Under the pieces are notes generated by a model that was not told where the DNA came from, searched no databases, and saw nothing but the letters and a program-made list of their open reading frames with translations. DNA of 7,738 bases from DATJQF01 sp035505995 (GTDB lineage: Bacteria; Bacteroidota; Bacteroidia; Bacteroidales; FEN-979), in assembly GCA_035505995.1 (NCBI GenBank), contig DATJQF010000164.1, positions 1-7,738 on the forward strand. The letters are read 5' to 3'. Each line of letters opens with the position of its first letter. Positions within the stretch are counted from its first letter, which is position 1. A program made the translations under genes and the position numbers. Positions 1 through 6,584 of the stretch are shown here, piece by piece.

Positions 1-1239
1 TGCGAAATAACCGGCCAGGGCGATCACCGAGATTTTCCTGATATACCCGAAGAAAGTGATCTTCTCGATCCCCATGGCTGCGATCCCCGAAGCCGAGCCG
101 ATCACCAGGATGCTTCCCCCGGTACCGGCCGTATAGGCCACGAATTCCCAGAAATAGTGATTGGTCGGAAAAACGGACAGGGGATACATTCCCTGGGCGG
201 CTGCCACCAGCGGGACATTGTCGATCACCGCGGAGGTGAGTCCCAGGAGCACGGCCACTGCTCCCTGGCTCCTGACCGTCCGGTCGAGGAAGACCGCGCA
301 ATCGTTCAGGGTGCCGGCCACATCTAGCGCCGATACCGCCAGCAGGATCCCGAGAAAGAACAGGATCGTTGGCACATCCGTCTTACGGATAGCGGTGGCG
401 ACCGATAACCGGTCGAGCTCCTCTTCACTCTTTTTACGGTGGATGATCTCCGTGATGGCCCAGATCAGCCCGAGCGAGAGGATCATGCCCATATAGGGAG
501 GCAGCTGGGTGAGCGCCTGGAAGACCGGTACCGAAAGCAATCCTGCCAGGCCGGTGAAGAAGATGAACGTCCTTTCAAACGGCGTGGTCCGCCCCTTTCC
601 TGCATTCCCGGAAGCCTCCGGGTCTACCGCCTCATTCCGGATCATGAACGTGGCAATCGTAAGCGGGATCAGCAGGCAGATCAGGGAAGGAAGGATCAGG
701 GCGCTCAAAATCCTGGGGGCGCTCACCTGGTTCCCGATCCAGAGCATCGTGGTGGTCACGTCGCCGATCGGGGTCCAGGCGCCGCCGGCATTGGAGGCGA
801 TGATGATCAGACCGGCAAAGAGCAGCCGGTCGGATGGGTTGCGCACCAGCTTCCGGGCGAGTGAAAGCATGACGATGGTCGTCGTCAGGTTGTTCAGCAC
901 CGACGAAAGGAAGAACGTGAGCAGGGAGATGACCCACAGCAGGCTGCGCTTGCTTTTTACATGGATCCGTTGCGCGATAAAGGAAAAGCTGTCGTGGGAG
1001 TCCATCAGCTCCACGATCACCATCGCGCACAGCAGGAAGAAAAGGATCCCCGAGACATCGCTGAAGTGATGGATCAGCGGTCCGGTAACGGTTTCCTTGG
1101 CGGCGGTGCCGAGGATCAGGACCGCCCAGCAGCCTACGCCGGCGATCATCGCGCTGGCGGCACGGTTGATCCGGATCTGCTGTTCGAATGCGATCGCCAG
1201 GTAGCCGGCTGCAAAGATCAGGAGGATCAGGAGGTCCAT
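1..1239 (-). CDS. nhaD: NhaD-family Na+/H+ antiporter (C-terminus cut by window edge)
   Basis: Inner-membrane secondary transporter that exchanges Na+ for H+ and supports sodium and pH homeostasis. I translated the minus strand from an ATG at 1239; it stays open for 413 codons to the edge. The protein is almost entirely hydrophobic helices. Family signatures are VLNNLTTTIVM at about residues 114-124, SNAGGAWTPIGDVTTTMLW at about 149-167 (with D160), SAVIDNVPLVAAAQGMY at about 336-352 (with D340, N341) and GTGGSILVIGSASGIAAMG at about 372-390. These lie in the two inverted halves typical of the ion transporter superfamily, and the unwound Asp/Asn stretches are the expected ion sites. There is no signal peptide. 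Family members are somewhat over 400 residues, so probably only the last few dozen residues or fewer are missing. The start is the only ATG before the hydrophobic N-terminus (MDLLILLIFAAGYL). No Shine-Dalgarno sequence is seen. It lies 65 bp after the dehydrogenase-like gene on the same strand. Family assignment is firm; co-transcription with its neighbour is uncertain. Confidence 0.95.
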   Translation of the reverse strand, partial: MDLLILLIFAAGYLAIAFEQQIRINRAASAMIAGVGCWAVLILGTAAKETVTGPLIHHFSDVSGILFFLLCAMVIVELMDSHDSFSFIAQRIHVKSKRSLLWVISLLTFFLSSVLNNLTTTIVMLSLARKLVRNPSDRLLFAGLIIIASNAGGAWTPIGDVTTTMLWIGNQVSAPRILSALILPSLICLLIPLTIATFMIRNEAVDPEASGNAGKGRTTPFERTFIFFTGLAGLLSVPVFQALTQLPPYMGMILSLGLIWAITEIIHRKKSEEELDRLSVATAIRKTDVPTILFFLGILLAVSALDVAGTLNDCAVFLDRTVRSQGAVAVLLGLTSAVIDNVPLVAAAQGMYPLSVFPTNHYFWEFVAYTAGTGGSILVIGSASGIAAMGIEKITFFGYIRKISVIALAGYFA

Positions 1240-1243
1240 GGGA

Positions 1244-1280
1244 GGAAGCGTTTTTCGGAGAATAAAATCGCTTCCGAAAA
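1244..1280 (-). promoter_or_regulatory. Overlapping inverted repeats in the nhaD leader
   Basis: Two inverted repeats share one arm. TTTTCGGA (1252-1259) is complementary to TCCGAAAA (1273-1280), an 8-bp stem with a 13-base loop. GGAAGCG (1244-1250) is complementary to CGCTTCC (1269-1275), a 7-bp stem with an 18-base loop. In the minus-strand transcript the shared upstream arm can pair with either downstream arm but not fully with both, and the second pairing ends five bases before the nhaD ATG. No T-run follows in the minus direction, so it is not a classic terminator. A weak -7-like word, TATTTTCG (plus coordinates 1275-1282, one mismatch to TAnnTTTG), lies inside the same element. Function is inferred only from position and symmetry. 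Confidence 0.4.
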
Positions 1281-1304
1281 TAGTAAATTTTTCAGAAGGG
1301 TATA

Positions 1305-2702
1305 TTATCTTTTTACCAGCTTCCCGAACCTCACTCCCTTGTCGGATTCCATTCTCAGGATATAAAGGCCCGGAGGCAGGTTGCTCAGATCGAGCCCGGT
1401 CTCCGCTCCCGACAGGGTGCCGGCGTACCGGACCGTGCCCTGCAGGTCGGAGATGCTGAACTGTACGGGTTCGGAACCCTGCTCGCCCGTGTTGATGTAC
1501 ACCGGGCCATAGAAGGGATCCGGGAAGATGCTGACCTCTGCCGGCTGGATCCGGCCCACGGAAAGCTCGGTGGTATCCACCACCCGGTAAACATTGCCGC
1601 TGGTCACCCCCGCCAGGTAGAGCTCCCCGTGCCGGTCTTCGCCGAACGCGCTGAAGCCGTTGCCTGCATATTTTCCGTGAAACAAAGTTCCCCAGCCTCC
1701 GGCGGAATCATACAGCGACCAGATGTTATCGCTGCAGTAATCCGCGAAAAAATAATGGCCGGTCATGTTCGGGAACAGGCTGCCCCGGTAGCGGTATCCC
1801 CCGGTGATCGAGCAACCGTTGTCGGTGCTGTGATGGTACACATGGACCGGAAAGGTAAAATCCGCATAAGGATGGCACCCGGTGGTATTATAGGTCGCCA
1901 GGCCCTCATAGCATCTCCATCCGTAATTCTGTCCCCCGGGGGAATTGGCGGGCTGGAAGTCCACCTCTTCCCAGGTATCCTGCCCCACATCCGCGATCCA
2001 GAGATCCCCGGTGATGCGGTCGAAGCTGAACCGCCAGGGATTGCGCACTCCCAGCGCCCAGATCTCCGGGCGGGCATTCGGGTTTCCCACGAATGGATTG
2101 GTGGAAGGGATCGAATAGGGCGATCCGCCGTCCACGTCGATGCGCAGGATCTTTCCGAGCAGCTGCAGGGAATCCTGGGCCCGGTTCTCCGGGTCGCCGG
2201 CCGAGCCGCCATCGCCCATCCCGATGTAGAGGTATCCGTCGGGACCGAAATTCACATCCCCTCCGTTATGATTCTGGTAAGGCTGGTAAATCGTCATCAG
2301 CTTCACCTCGCTGTTGGAATCGGCTATGTCGGGATCGGCCTGGGAAACGGAGAATCGTGAGATATGCGTGCTGTCGCCCGCACCTACGTAATCCACAAAG
2401 AAGTACCCGTTGGCCAGGTACAGGGGATGAAATGCCACTCCCAGCAGTCCCCGCTCACCGCCGTACACCACGCGGCCCCGGATATCCAGGAAAGGAGTGG
2501 GGAGGACCGCCCCCGTGGAATCGATGATCAGGATCCTGCCCGGCTGCTCCACCACGAACAGCCTGCCGTCGCCGGCGTTGGCGATGCAAACGGGAAAGTT
2601 GAATCCCGAAGCTAAAAGCTTCAGTCCCACAAACGGCTGGGATCTTGCTCCCAGGAAAAAAAGAAACAAGATCCCCGTAAGAATATATCTAAATAATTTC
2701 AT
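1305..2702 (-). CDS. Secreted PQQ-dependent sugar dehydrogenase-like beta-propeller with T9SS sorting domain
   Basis: A 465-residue protein of the soluble glucose/sorbosone dehydrogenase (GSDH) family, whose characterised members oxidise aldoses with a PQQ cofactor; the substrate here is unknown. A signal peptide spans residues 1-21 (MKLFRYILTGILFLFFLGARS). The six-bladed propeller covers about 27-375. Recognisable motifs are FVVEQPGRI (49-57), GGERGLLGVAFHP (81-93), QNHNGGDVNFGPDGYLYIG (143-161), where H145 matches the expected catalytic base, GDGGSAGDP (163-171), and LGVRNPWRFSFD (217-228), where R220 is the expected PQQ contact. DVGQDTWEEVDF (238-249) follows. Residues about 388-465 are a type A T9SS sorting domain: SIFPDPF at 391-397 (D replaces the commoner N), LSNLPPGLYILRM at 439-451, ending KLVKR. 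The protein should therefore cross the outer membrane and be anchored or released at the cell surface. The start ATG directly precedes the signal peptide; no Shine-Dalgarno sequence is visible. It lies 61 bp after the Asp-box gene. Enzymatic activity is inferred from motifs. Confidence 0.93.
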   Translation of the reverse strand: MKLFRYILTGILFLFFLGARSQPFVGLKLLASGFNFPVCIANAGDGRLFVVEQPGRILIIDSTGAVLPTPFLDIRGRVVYGGERGLLGVAFHPLYLANGYFFVDYVGAGDSTHISRFSVSQADPDIADSNSEVKLMTIYQPYQNHNGGDVNFGPDGYLYIGMGDGGSAGDPENRAQDSLQLLGKILRIDVDGGSPYSIPSTNPFVGNPNARPEIWALGVRNPWRFSFDRITGDLWIADVGQDTWEEVDFQPANSPGGQNYGWRCYEGLATYNTTGCHPYADFTFPVHVYHHSTDNGCSITGGYRYRGSLFPNMTGHYFFADYCSDNIWSLYDSAGGWGTLFHGKYAGNGFSAFGEDRHGELYLAGVTSGNVYRVVDTTELSVGRIQPAEVSIFPDPFYGPVYINTGEQGSEPVQFSISDLQGTVRYAGTLSGAETGLDLSNLPPGLYILRMESDKGVRFGKLVKR

Positions 2703-2706
2703 AAGT

Positions 2707-2746
2707 CCCGGCTTTATGTCTGTAACGAAGTTACATCAAAACCGGG
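2707..2746 (-). promoter_or_regulatory. Two-tier hairpin just upstream of the dehydrogenase-like start
   Basis: The minus-strand transcript can form an outer 9-bp stem (plus coordinates 2738-2746 with 2707-2715) containing one G-U wobble, enclosing an inner perfect 6-bp stem TGTAAC/GTTACA (2721-2726 with 2730-2735) with a three-base loop. The outer arms are CCCGGTTTT and AAAGCCGGG in the transcript sense. The wobble pair exists only in RNA made in the minus direction; in plus-strand RNA it would be a C-A mismatch. The structure ends four bases before the ATG at 2702, so it would cover the ribosome-binding zone. There is no T-run after it, so it does not fit a standard terminator. It may act in mRNA processing, translational control or differential expression of the two secreted-protein genes. 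This is inference from pairing alone. Confidence 0.45.
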
Positions 2747-2763
2747 GGGAGGGGTATAAACTT

Positions 2764-5700
2764 CTACTTCCGGATCACCAGCTTGCGGATCAGCATGCCC
2801 GTGCTGCCGGAGATCTGCATGAGGTAGGTCCCTGCCGAAAGCTGGCTCAGGTCCATCTTCCGGGAGAAGTTCCCGAAGACGTCCATCTTGTCCAGGGTAT
2901 ATACCGGCTGACCGGCGGCGTTGATGATCACGATGTTCAGGATCTCCTTCGCCGAAGAGCTACCCTGGATGGTGAACACTCCCGGGTTCGGGTTCGGGAA
3001 GATGTTGAATTCCACATCCTGCAGGACCGGGATGCCGGTGCAATCCTTATAGGTGACATTGACGGTATCCGTTCCCACGCATCCGTTGGTGCCGGTCACC
3101 TCCGCGATATAGGCCTGGGTCCCCAGTCCCACGCCGGTCGAGTCAACCACGATCGTCGCGGTGGTGGCTCCCGACGGCAGCCACAGGTAAGAAGAGGCCC
3201 CAGCCGTGGTGGCGTCGAGTGTATAGGTCTTGTTGGCGCAGATGGAGGTGTCCTGTCCCAGGTTCACCACCGGCGCGGCCAGGACCGTGAGGTCCAGCGA
3301 ATCGGAGACCGTGCCGCAAACCGGGTCGCCGGTCAGGTTCAGGAAGAGCCTGGCCGTCCCGTTGACCACATCCTGCGGACCGGGTTTGTATACCGGGTTC
3401 ACCAGGGTCGGATCGCTAAAAGTCCCGTCGCCCGAGGTGGACCAGAGCAGGGTCTGGTACCCGCTGGCATTGGCCCCGGAGATCGCGAACGTGGATTGCG
3501 AGCAGACCGTGGCGTCAGGGCCGGCACTGGCCATGGGAGCCGGCACGATGGTAAGCAGCAGATCATCGCTTTGCTTCAGCACACCGGCCTCGAATGCCTG
3601 TAATGTCAGCGTGACGCTGCCGGCCGTGATATCCTGTGCACTGGGCGTGTAGATCGGGTCGGCGATATTCGGGTCGCTGAAGACGCCGGTGCCGCTGGTG
3701 GACCAGTACAGGGAATCGTAATTGACCGCCAGCGCCTTCAGCTGATAGGCGGATCCGGCACAAACGGCGGCATCATCCCCTGCAAAGATATTGGTGATCG
3801 ATTCGGGCGGGAAGACGATGAAGTCCACCCATACGCTGTCGGCATTCCCGCTACCGACCGGGTCCTTTTCATATTTCCAGGTGAAGGTATGCGGTCCGGC
3901 CAGCACCGGGACGGCGATCCGCACCCAGTCCTTGACCCCGTTCCAGGAGCCGACGTTGTTGCTGTCGATAAAGAACTTCAGGTTGTCGGACAGGATCTGC
4001 GTGGAAGTCTTGCGCCAGAAGGAAATGGTGTCGTCATACATCACATCGTACTGGAGCACGAGCCCGGAGGTCTGGCTGTCGAGAATATGCCCGGTCCCGG
4101 AGGAATAAGTTCCTTCAAATACAGGGCCCGGATGGGTCACGATGACCCATGGGGCGTCCCCGTTGAAGGTCCAGGGGAACTTCGTGAAGTCGCCGGTTTC
4201 CCAGTCTTCCACGATCAGGCCGATCTTGGTCACGAAATCCTTGTTGTCGTCATCATAGATGGAATGCACGTAGTTATGCAGGGTGGTGGCGGTGCCGATG
4301 GCCGCCCAGGCATTCACCTGCACATTGAACAGGGCATGAACGGTCTGGCCGGGAGCCAGGGTGCCCAGGTTGATGGTCGGGGTCAGGATCTCGCAGAAGG
4401 GATTGCTCGACGTCAGCTCGCTCACGGCATCCACGGCATCAAATTCGCCGGTATTCTGCGTGAGGATGTCGATCGTGGCGGTTTCTCCGGGATCGAGCTG
4501 GCCGTTGTTGTTCCCGTTGGGATCATGGATGGCCATCGAAAGGATCGTGACCGCCGGCGCATGCGCCTCGATATAGAAATGCGAATAGGTCACCGTATCC
4601 TGCGAGTCCACCGACCGGGTCGTGAACTCGACCAGGGTTCCGTCCGGAATGTTGTTGGAGACGTTGAACTGATACGCATCATTCTTCGTGATGCTCTGGC
4701 CGATGTCGAAATGGCCGTAGAATTCCGTACTGTCCGTGATCGTGATATAGGGGGAGCTGCACTGCAGGGTGACCCAGACGCTGTCGGCCGCCAGGGTACC
4801 TGTATTCTGCATGGTCAGGTCGAGCAGCTCGGTTTCACCGAAATCCATCTTGCCGTTGCCGTTCCCGTAGGTGGCGTCGTTGATCTGGTTCCCGTTATAG
4901 ATGATGGTGCTTTTGGGGATCACCAGGTCGATGGGGGAAACGTAGGTCATGCAGTATCCCAGGCGGTTGTCCGTCCAGGTGGGGTATACCTTCCCGTCAT
5001 AGGCATCGATCCCCAGGTAGTCGCCCATGTAGCCGGTGGCCATCAGGGGGATGGGGGAAGGGGTCCAGGAGACATCGCTCACCTTCATGTCGGTCCAGGT
5101 GCTTCCGCCGTCGTCCGAATAAGCCATGTAGGTCTCGCACTGGGAGGAAGTGACTTCGCGGTCGTCATAGAATACCACGCTGAGCTCGCCGCTGGTCTGG
5201 TCGCAGCAGATCCACGGGAAATAATGCTGCTTGCCCTGTCCGCTGGGGTCCTGGTTGATCCGGATGGCCGCCGACCAGGTTGTCCCGCCGTCGGTGGACC
5301 GGATCATGTAGCAGTCGATATCATTGCCGGAGTTCACCCCCGGAACGCCGTGGTTGGTCCAGACGATATAGATCCACCCGTGACGGGGACCATTGCTCAG
5401 ATCGACGGTCATCGAGGGGAAGGAGTTGGTCCGCTGGTTCTTGCTGACCCCGCTGTTGCGGATCCCGCGGATGTTATTGATCGCGCGGATGGCGGTGCCG
5501 TAGCTGATCCCGCCGTCGGTCGATTTATTGAATCCAATGGCCTTCTCATCGGCGGGCCAGCCGTCGTAAACCGCCCAGCAGACGTATACTTCGCCGTTCG
5601 GGCCGGTCTTGATATTCACGCCCTGGTTATGGTGTCCCGCATTCGCGCCGGCGCTGACGTCTTGATCCGGCTCCCAGCTGGCGCCGTTGTCGATCGACCG

Positions 5701-6417
5701 GGCGACATGGATCGGGGCGGGAGAGCCGGAGTTGTGCATCCAGCCGTCGTACAGGTTCCCCTGGTAGGGGCTCGCCGGTCCGTTATCCACCCACAAATGG
5801 TTCTTGTCGAGAATGTTAAAGCTGCTTCCGGCATTGCTGGCAATGGAAGTATGCCAGGTAAGGCCGCGGTCGTCGGTGTAGGAAACACCCTGGTCGCCCC
5901 CGTTGGTGATATACCCGACAAAATATCGTCCGGAAAGATTGATGCAGGCGGCTGGGTCGCCGCTGTTGCTCGTCCCCGCACCCTGCTTGGAGCCTTCCCA
6001 GGTCTCCGCCCCGTCGAGGCTGTAATAATAATCGGCGCCGTAAACGCTGCCGTTACTGGGCTCCGGGGTGGAGTTGTTGGAGTTCAGTACTTCCAGCTTA
6101 TTTACCTTGCTGACGACCGTTGAGTTCTCACTCTGCGTGGTGGTCGCATCGGTCGTGACCGGGATATCCGGGGAATCTGCGATGAGGACCCCTTTTGCCC
6201 AAACCTTTGAGCCGGTATAATGCGCCGGAGCCACGCGGTGGAGCGGCTCAACCGGCACCAGTCCGAGCTTCGCCATGTTCTGCCAGTAGCCGATATTGTC
6301 GATCCAGGTCTGCACCTGGTATCCTGCCGGTACGACCAGCTTATCCTGCGCTTTGAGCTGAAGGTCGCAGCAGAGGGCGATGACAAGGAATGCAAAAGTA
6401 AAGATCACTTTTTTCAT
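2764..6417 (-). CDS. Large modular surface protein: Asp-box propeller, beta-sandwich and Ig/PKD-like repeats, T9SS sorting domain
   Basis: A 1217-residue secreted protein of unknown function. A signal peptide covers residues 1-24, with cleavage likely after LQLKAQ. Residues about 125-490 form a sialidase-type propeller with six Asp-box motifs (S-x-D-x-G-x-T-W type) at 133-140, 181-188, 241-248, 299-306, 374-381 and 434-441. A GDYLGIDAYDGKVYPTWTDNR stretch at about 465-485 recurs in this family. Two beta-sandwich domains (about 505-620 and 621-737) each open with an N-G-rich loop and D-x-GE. Residues about 738-870 look like a MAM/jelly-roll adhesin domain. Three Ig/PKD-like repeats follow (about 879-960, 965-1047, 1052-1126), then a type A T9SS domain from FNIFPNPNPG (1137-1146) to KLVIRK. 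Automated annotation would probably say exo-alpha-sialidase, but I see no FRIP (F/Y-R-I-P) motif or clear arginine triad, so binding or adhesion is at least as likely as hydrolysis. The ATG at 6417 directly precedes the signal peptide and lies about 45 bp downstream of a promoter-like box. It is probably the first gene of the minus-strand unit. Confidence 0.92.
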   Translation of the reverse strand: MKKVIFTFAFLVIALCCDLQLKAQDKLVVPAGYQVQTWIDNIGYWQNMAKLGLVPVEPLHRVAPAHYTGSKVWAKGVLIADSPDIPVTTDATTTQSENSTVVSKVNKLEVLNSNNSTPEPSNGSVYGADYYYSLDGAETWEGSKQGAGTSNSGDPAACINLSGRYFVGYITNGGDQGVSYTDDRGLTWHTSIASNAGSSFNILDKNHLWVDNGPASPYQGNLYDGWMHNSGSPAPIHVARSIDNGASWEPDQDVSAGANAGHHNQGVNIKTGPNGEVYVCWAVYDGWPADEKAIGFNKSTDGGISYGTAIRAINNIRGIRNSGVSKNQRTNSFPSMTVDLSNGPRHGWIYIVWTNHGVPGVNSGNDIDCYMIRSTDGGTTWSAAIRINQDPSGQGKQHYFPWICCDQTSGELSVVFYDDREVTSSQCETYMAYSDDGGSTWTDMKVSDVSWTPSPIPLMATGYMGDYLGIDAYDGKVYPTWTDNRLGYCMTYVSPIDLVIPKSTIIYNGNQINDATYGNGNGKMDFGETELLDLTMQNTGTLAADSVWVTLQCSSPYITITDSTEFYGHFDIGQSITKNDAYQFNVSNNIPDGTLVEFTTRSVDSQDTVTYSHFYIEAHAPAVTILSMAIHDPNGNNNGQLDPGETATIDILTQNTGEFDAVDAVSELTSSNPFCEILTPTINLGTLAPGQTVHALFNVQVNAWAAIGTATTLHNYVHSIYDDDNKDFVTKIGLIVEDWETGDFTKFPWTFNGDAPWVIVTHPGPVFEGTYSSGTGHILDSQTSGLVLQYDVMYDDTISFWRKTSTQILSDNLKFFIDSNNVGSWNGVKDWVRIAVPVLAGPHTFTWKYEKDPVGSGNADSVWVDFIVFPPESITNIFAGDDAAVCAGSAYQLKALAVNYDSLYWSTSGTGVFSDPNIADPIYTPSAQDITAGSVTLTLQAFEAGVLKQSDDLLLTIVPAPMASAGPDATVCSQSTFAISGANASGYQTLLWSTSGDGTFSDPTLVNPVYKPGPQDVVNGTARLFLNLTGDPVCGTVSDSLDLTVLAAPVVNLGQDTSICANKTYTLDATTAGASSYLWLPSGATTATIVVDSTGVGLGTQAYIAEVTGTNGCVGTDTVNVTYKDCTGIPVLQDVEFNIFPNPNPGVFTIQGSSSAKEILNIVIINAAGQPVYTLDKMDVFGNFSRKMDLSQLSAGTYLMQISGSTGMLIRKLVIRK
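3040..3783 (-). repeat. Three tandem Ig/PKD-like repeats inside the large surface protein
   Basis: Repeat 1 spans about 3538-3783, repeat 2 about 3277-3525 and repeat 3 about 3040-3264. Each opens with a G-x-D-x-x-[VI]-C-x motif (AGDDAAVCAG, AGPDATVCSQ, LGQDTSICAN). Repeats 1 and 2 are close relatives: both carry WSTSG-x-G-x-FSDP followed by P-x-Y-x-P and QD. Repeat 3 is diverged and has YLWLPSGATT instead, the form common in Bacteroidota surface proteins of the gliding-adhesin type. Such repeats generally act as stalks or adhesive modules. The closeness of repeats 1 and 2 suggests a more recent duplication than the split from repeat 3. Confidence 0.75.
4207..4905 (-). repeat. Duplicated beta-sandwich module with Asn/Gly-rich acidic loop
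   Basis: Two consecutive modules of the large surface protein, about 4558-4905 and 4207-4557. The first opens with YGNGNGKMDFGE (residues 517-528) followed by LDLTMQNTG; the second opens with DPNGNNNGQLDPGE (residues 632-645) followed by IDILTQNTG. The loops resemble calcium-binding D-x-N-x-[ND]-G loops, and the rest resembles the CARDB-like spacer domains of bacterial surface proteins. Calcium binding is inferred from loop spacing only. Confidence 0.6.
5095..6021 (-). repeat. Six Asp-box (BNR) motifs marking propeller blades
   Basis: The six motifs are SLDGAETW, YTDDRGLTW, SIDNGASW, STDGGISY, STDGGTTW and SDDGGSTW. Their spacings are about 48, 60, 58, 75 and 60 residues, compatible with one motif per blade of a six-bladed propeller. 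The fourth ends in Tyr rather than Trp. Asp boxes are structural turns found in sialidases and in many non-enzymatic propellers, so they set the fold but not the activity. Confidence 0.8.
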
Positions 6418-6461
6418 GTTGGGAAGATTTTGGATGAATGAGGGAAAGAGGTTTAGTAAAA

Positions 6462-6469
6462 CAAAGATA
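6462..6469 (-). promoter_or_regulatory. Bacteroidota-type -7 box for the large surface protein gene
   Basis: The minus strand reads TATCTTTG here, an exact match to the TAnnTTTG -7 element of the Bacteroidota housekeeping sigma factor. It lies 44 bp upstream of the ATG at 6417, giving a plausible leader of about 35-40 bases. I see no convincing TTG -33 element at the usual distance, which lowers confidence. Confidence 0.5.
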
Positions 6470-6529
6470 GATAATTATGGTTTGAAATGCGACCGGCTTC
6501 CCCCGATTTTATTTTTGTTTTTTAACAGG

Positions 6530-6556
6530 TTTGATATGTTAATATCGTTATTTTTG
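6530..6556 (+). promoter_or_regulatory. Bacteroidota-type promoter for the Cys-rich protein / TonB receptor pair
   Basis: TATTTTTG at 6549-6556 matches TAnnTTTG exactly. TTTG at 6530-6533 could be the -33 element, though the 15-base spacer is a little short. The box lies 28 bp before the GTG at 6585, so the leader would be about 20 bases. The surrounding 6418-6584 region is clearly more AT-rich than the genes and contains the opposing promoter, 80 bp away. I see no strong palindromic operator in between. Confidence 0.5.
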
Positions 6557-6584
6557 CATAAGAGTTTACGAAAAAAGCTTCCCC

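Noticed and set aside
161..1069. Plus- and minus-strand open frames overlapping nhaD in other frames
   Set aside because: The NhaD frame is continuous with many family motifs; the others are shadows with no hydrophobic pattern or motif.
1240..1304. Intrinsic terminator after the dehydrogenase-like gene
   Set aside because: Stems are present but no T-run follows in the minus direction, and the stem sits at the next gene's start.
2497..3603. Plus-strand open frame of 368 codons
   Set aside because: It spans the ends of two convincing minus-strand genes and their gap, has Arg/Gly/His-rich composition and no motifs.
3889..6123. Plus-strand open frame of 744 codons opposite the large surface protein
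   Set aside because: It is antisense to a clear T9SS protein with signal peptide, repeats and sorting domain; its translation is low-complexity Gly/Val/Asp/Arg/His-rich with no recognisable domain, as expected from GC-rich codon bias.
6346..6417. Lipoprotein signal (CC at residues 16-17 of the large surface protein)
   Set aside because: The residue before the first Cys is Leu, which does not fit a lipobox; a type I cleavage after LQLKAQ and a T9SS domain fit better.
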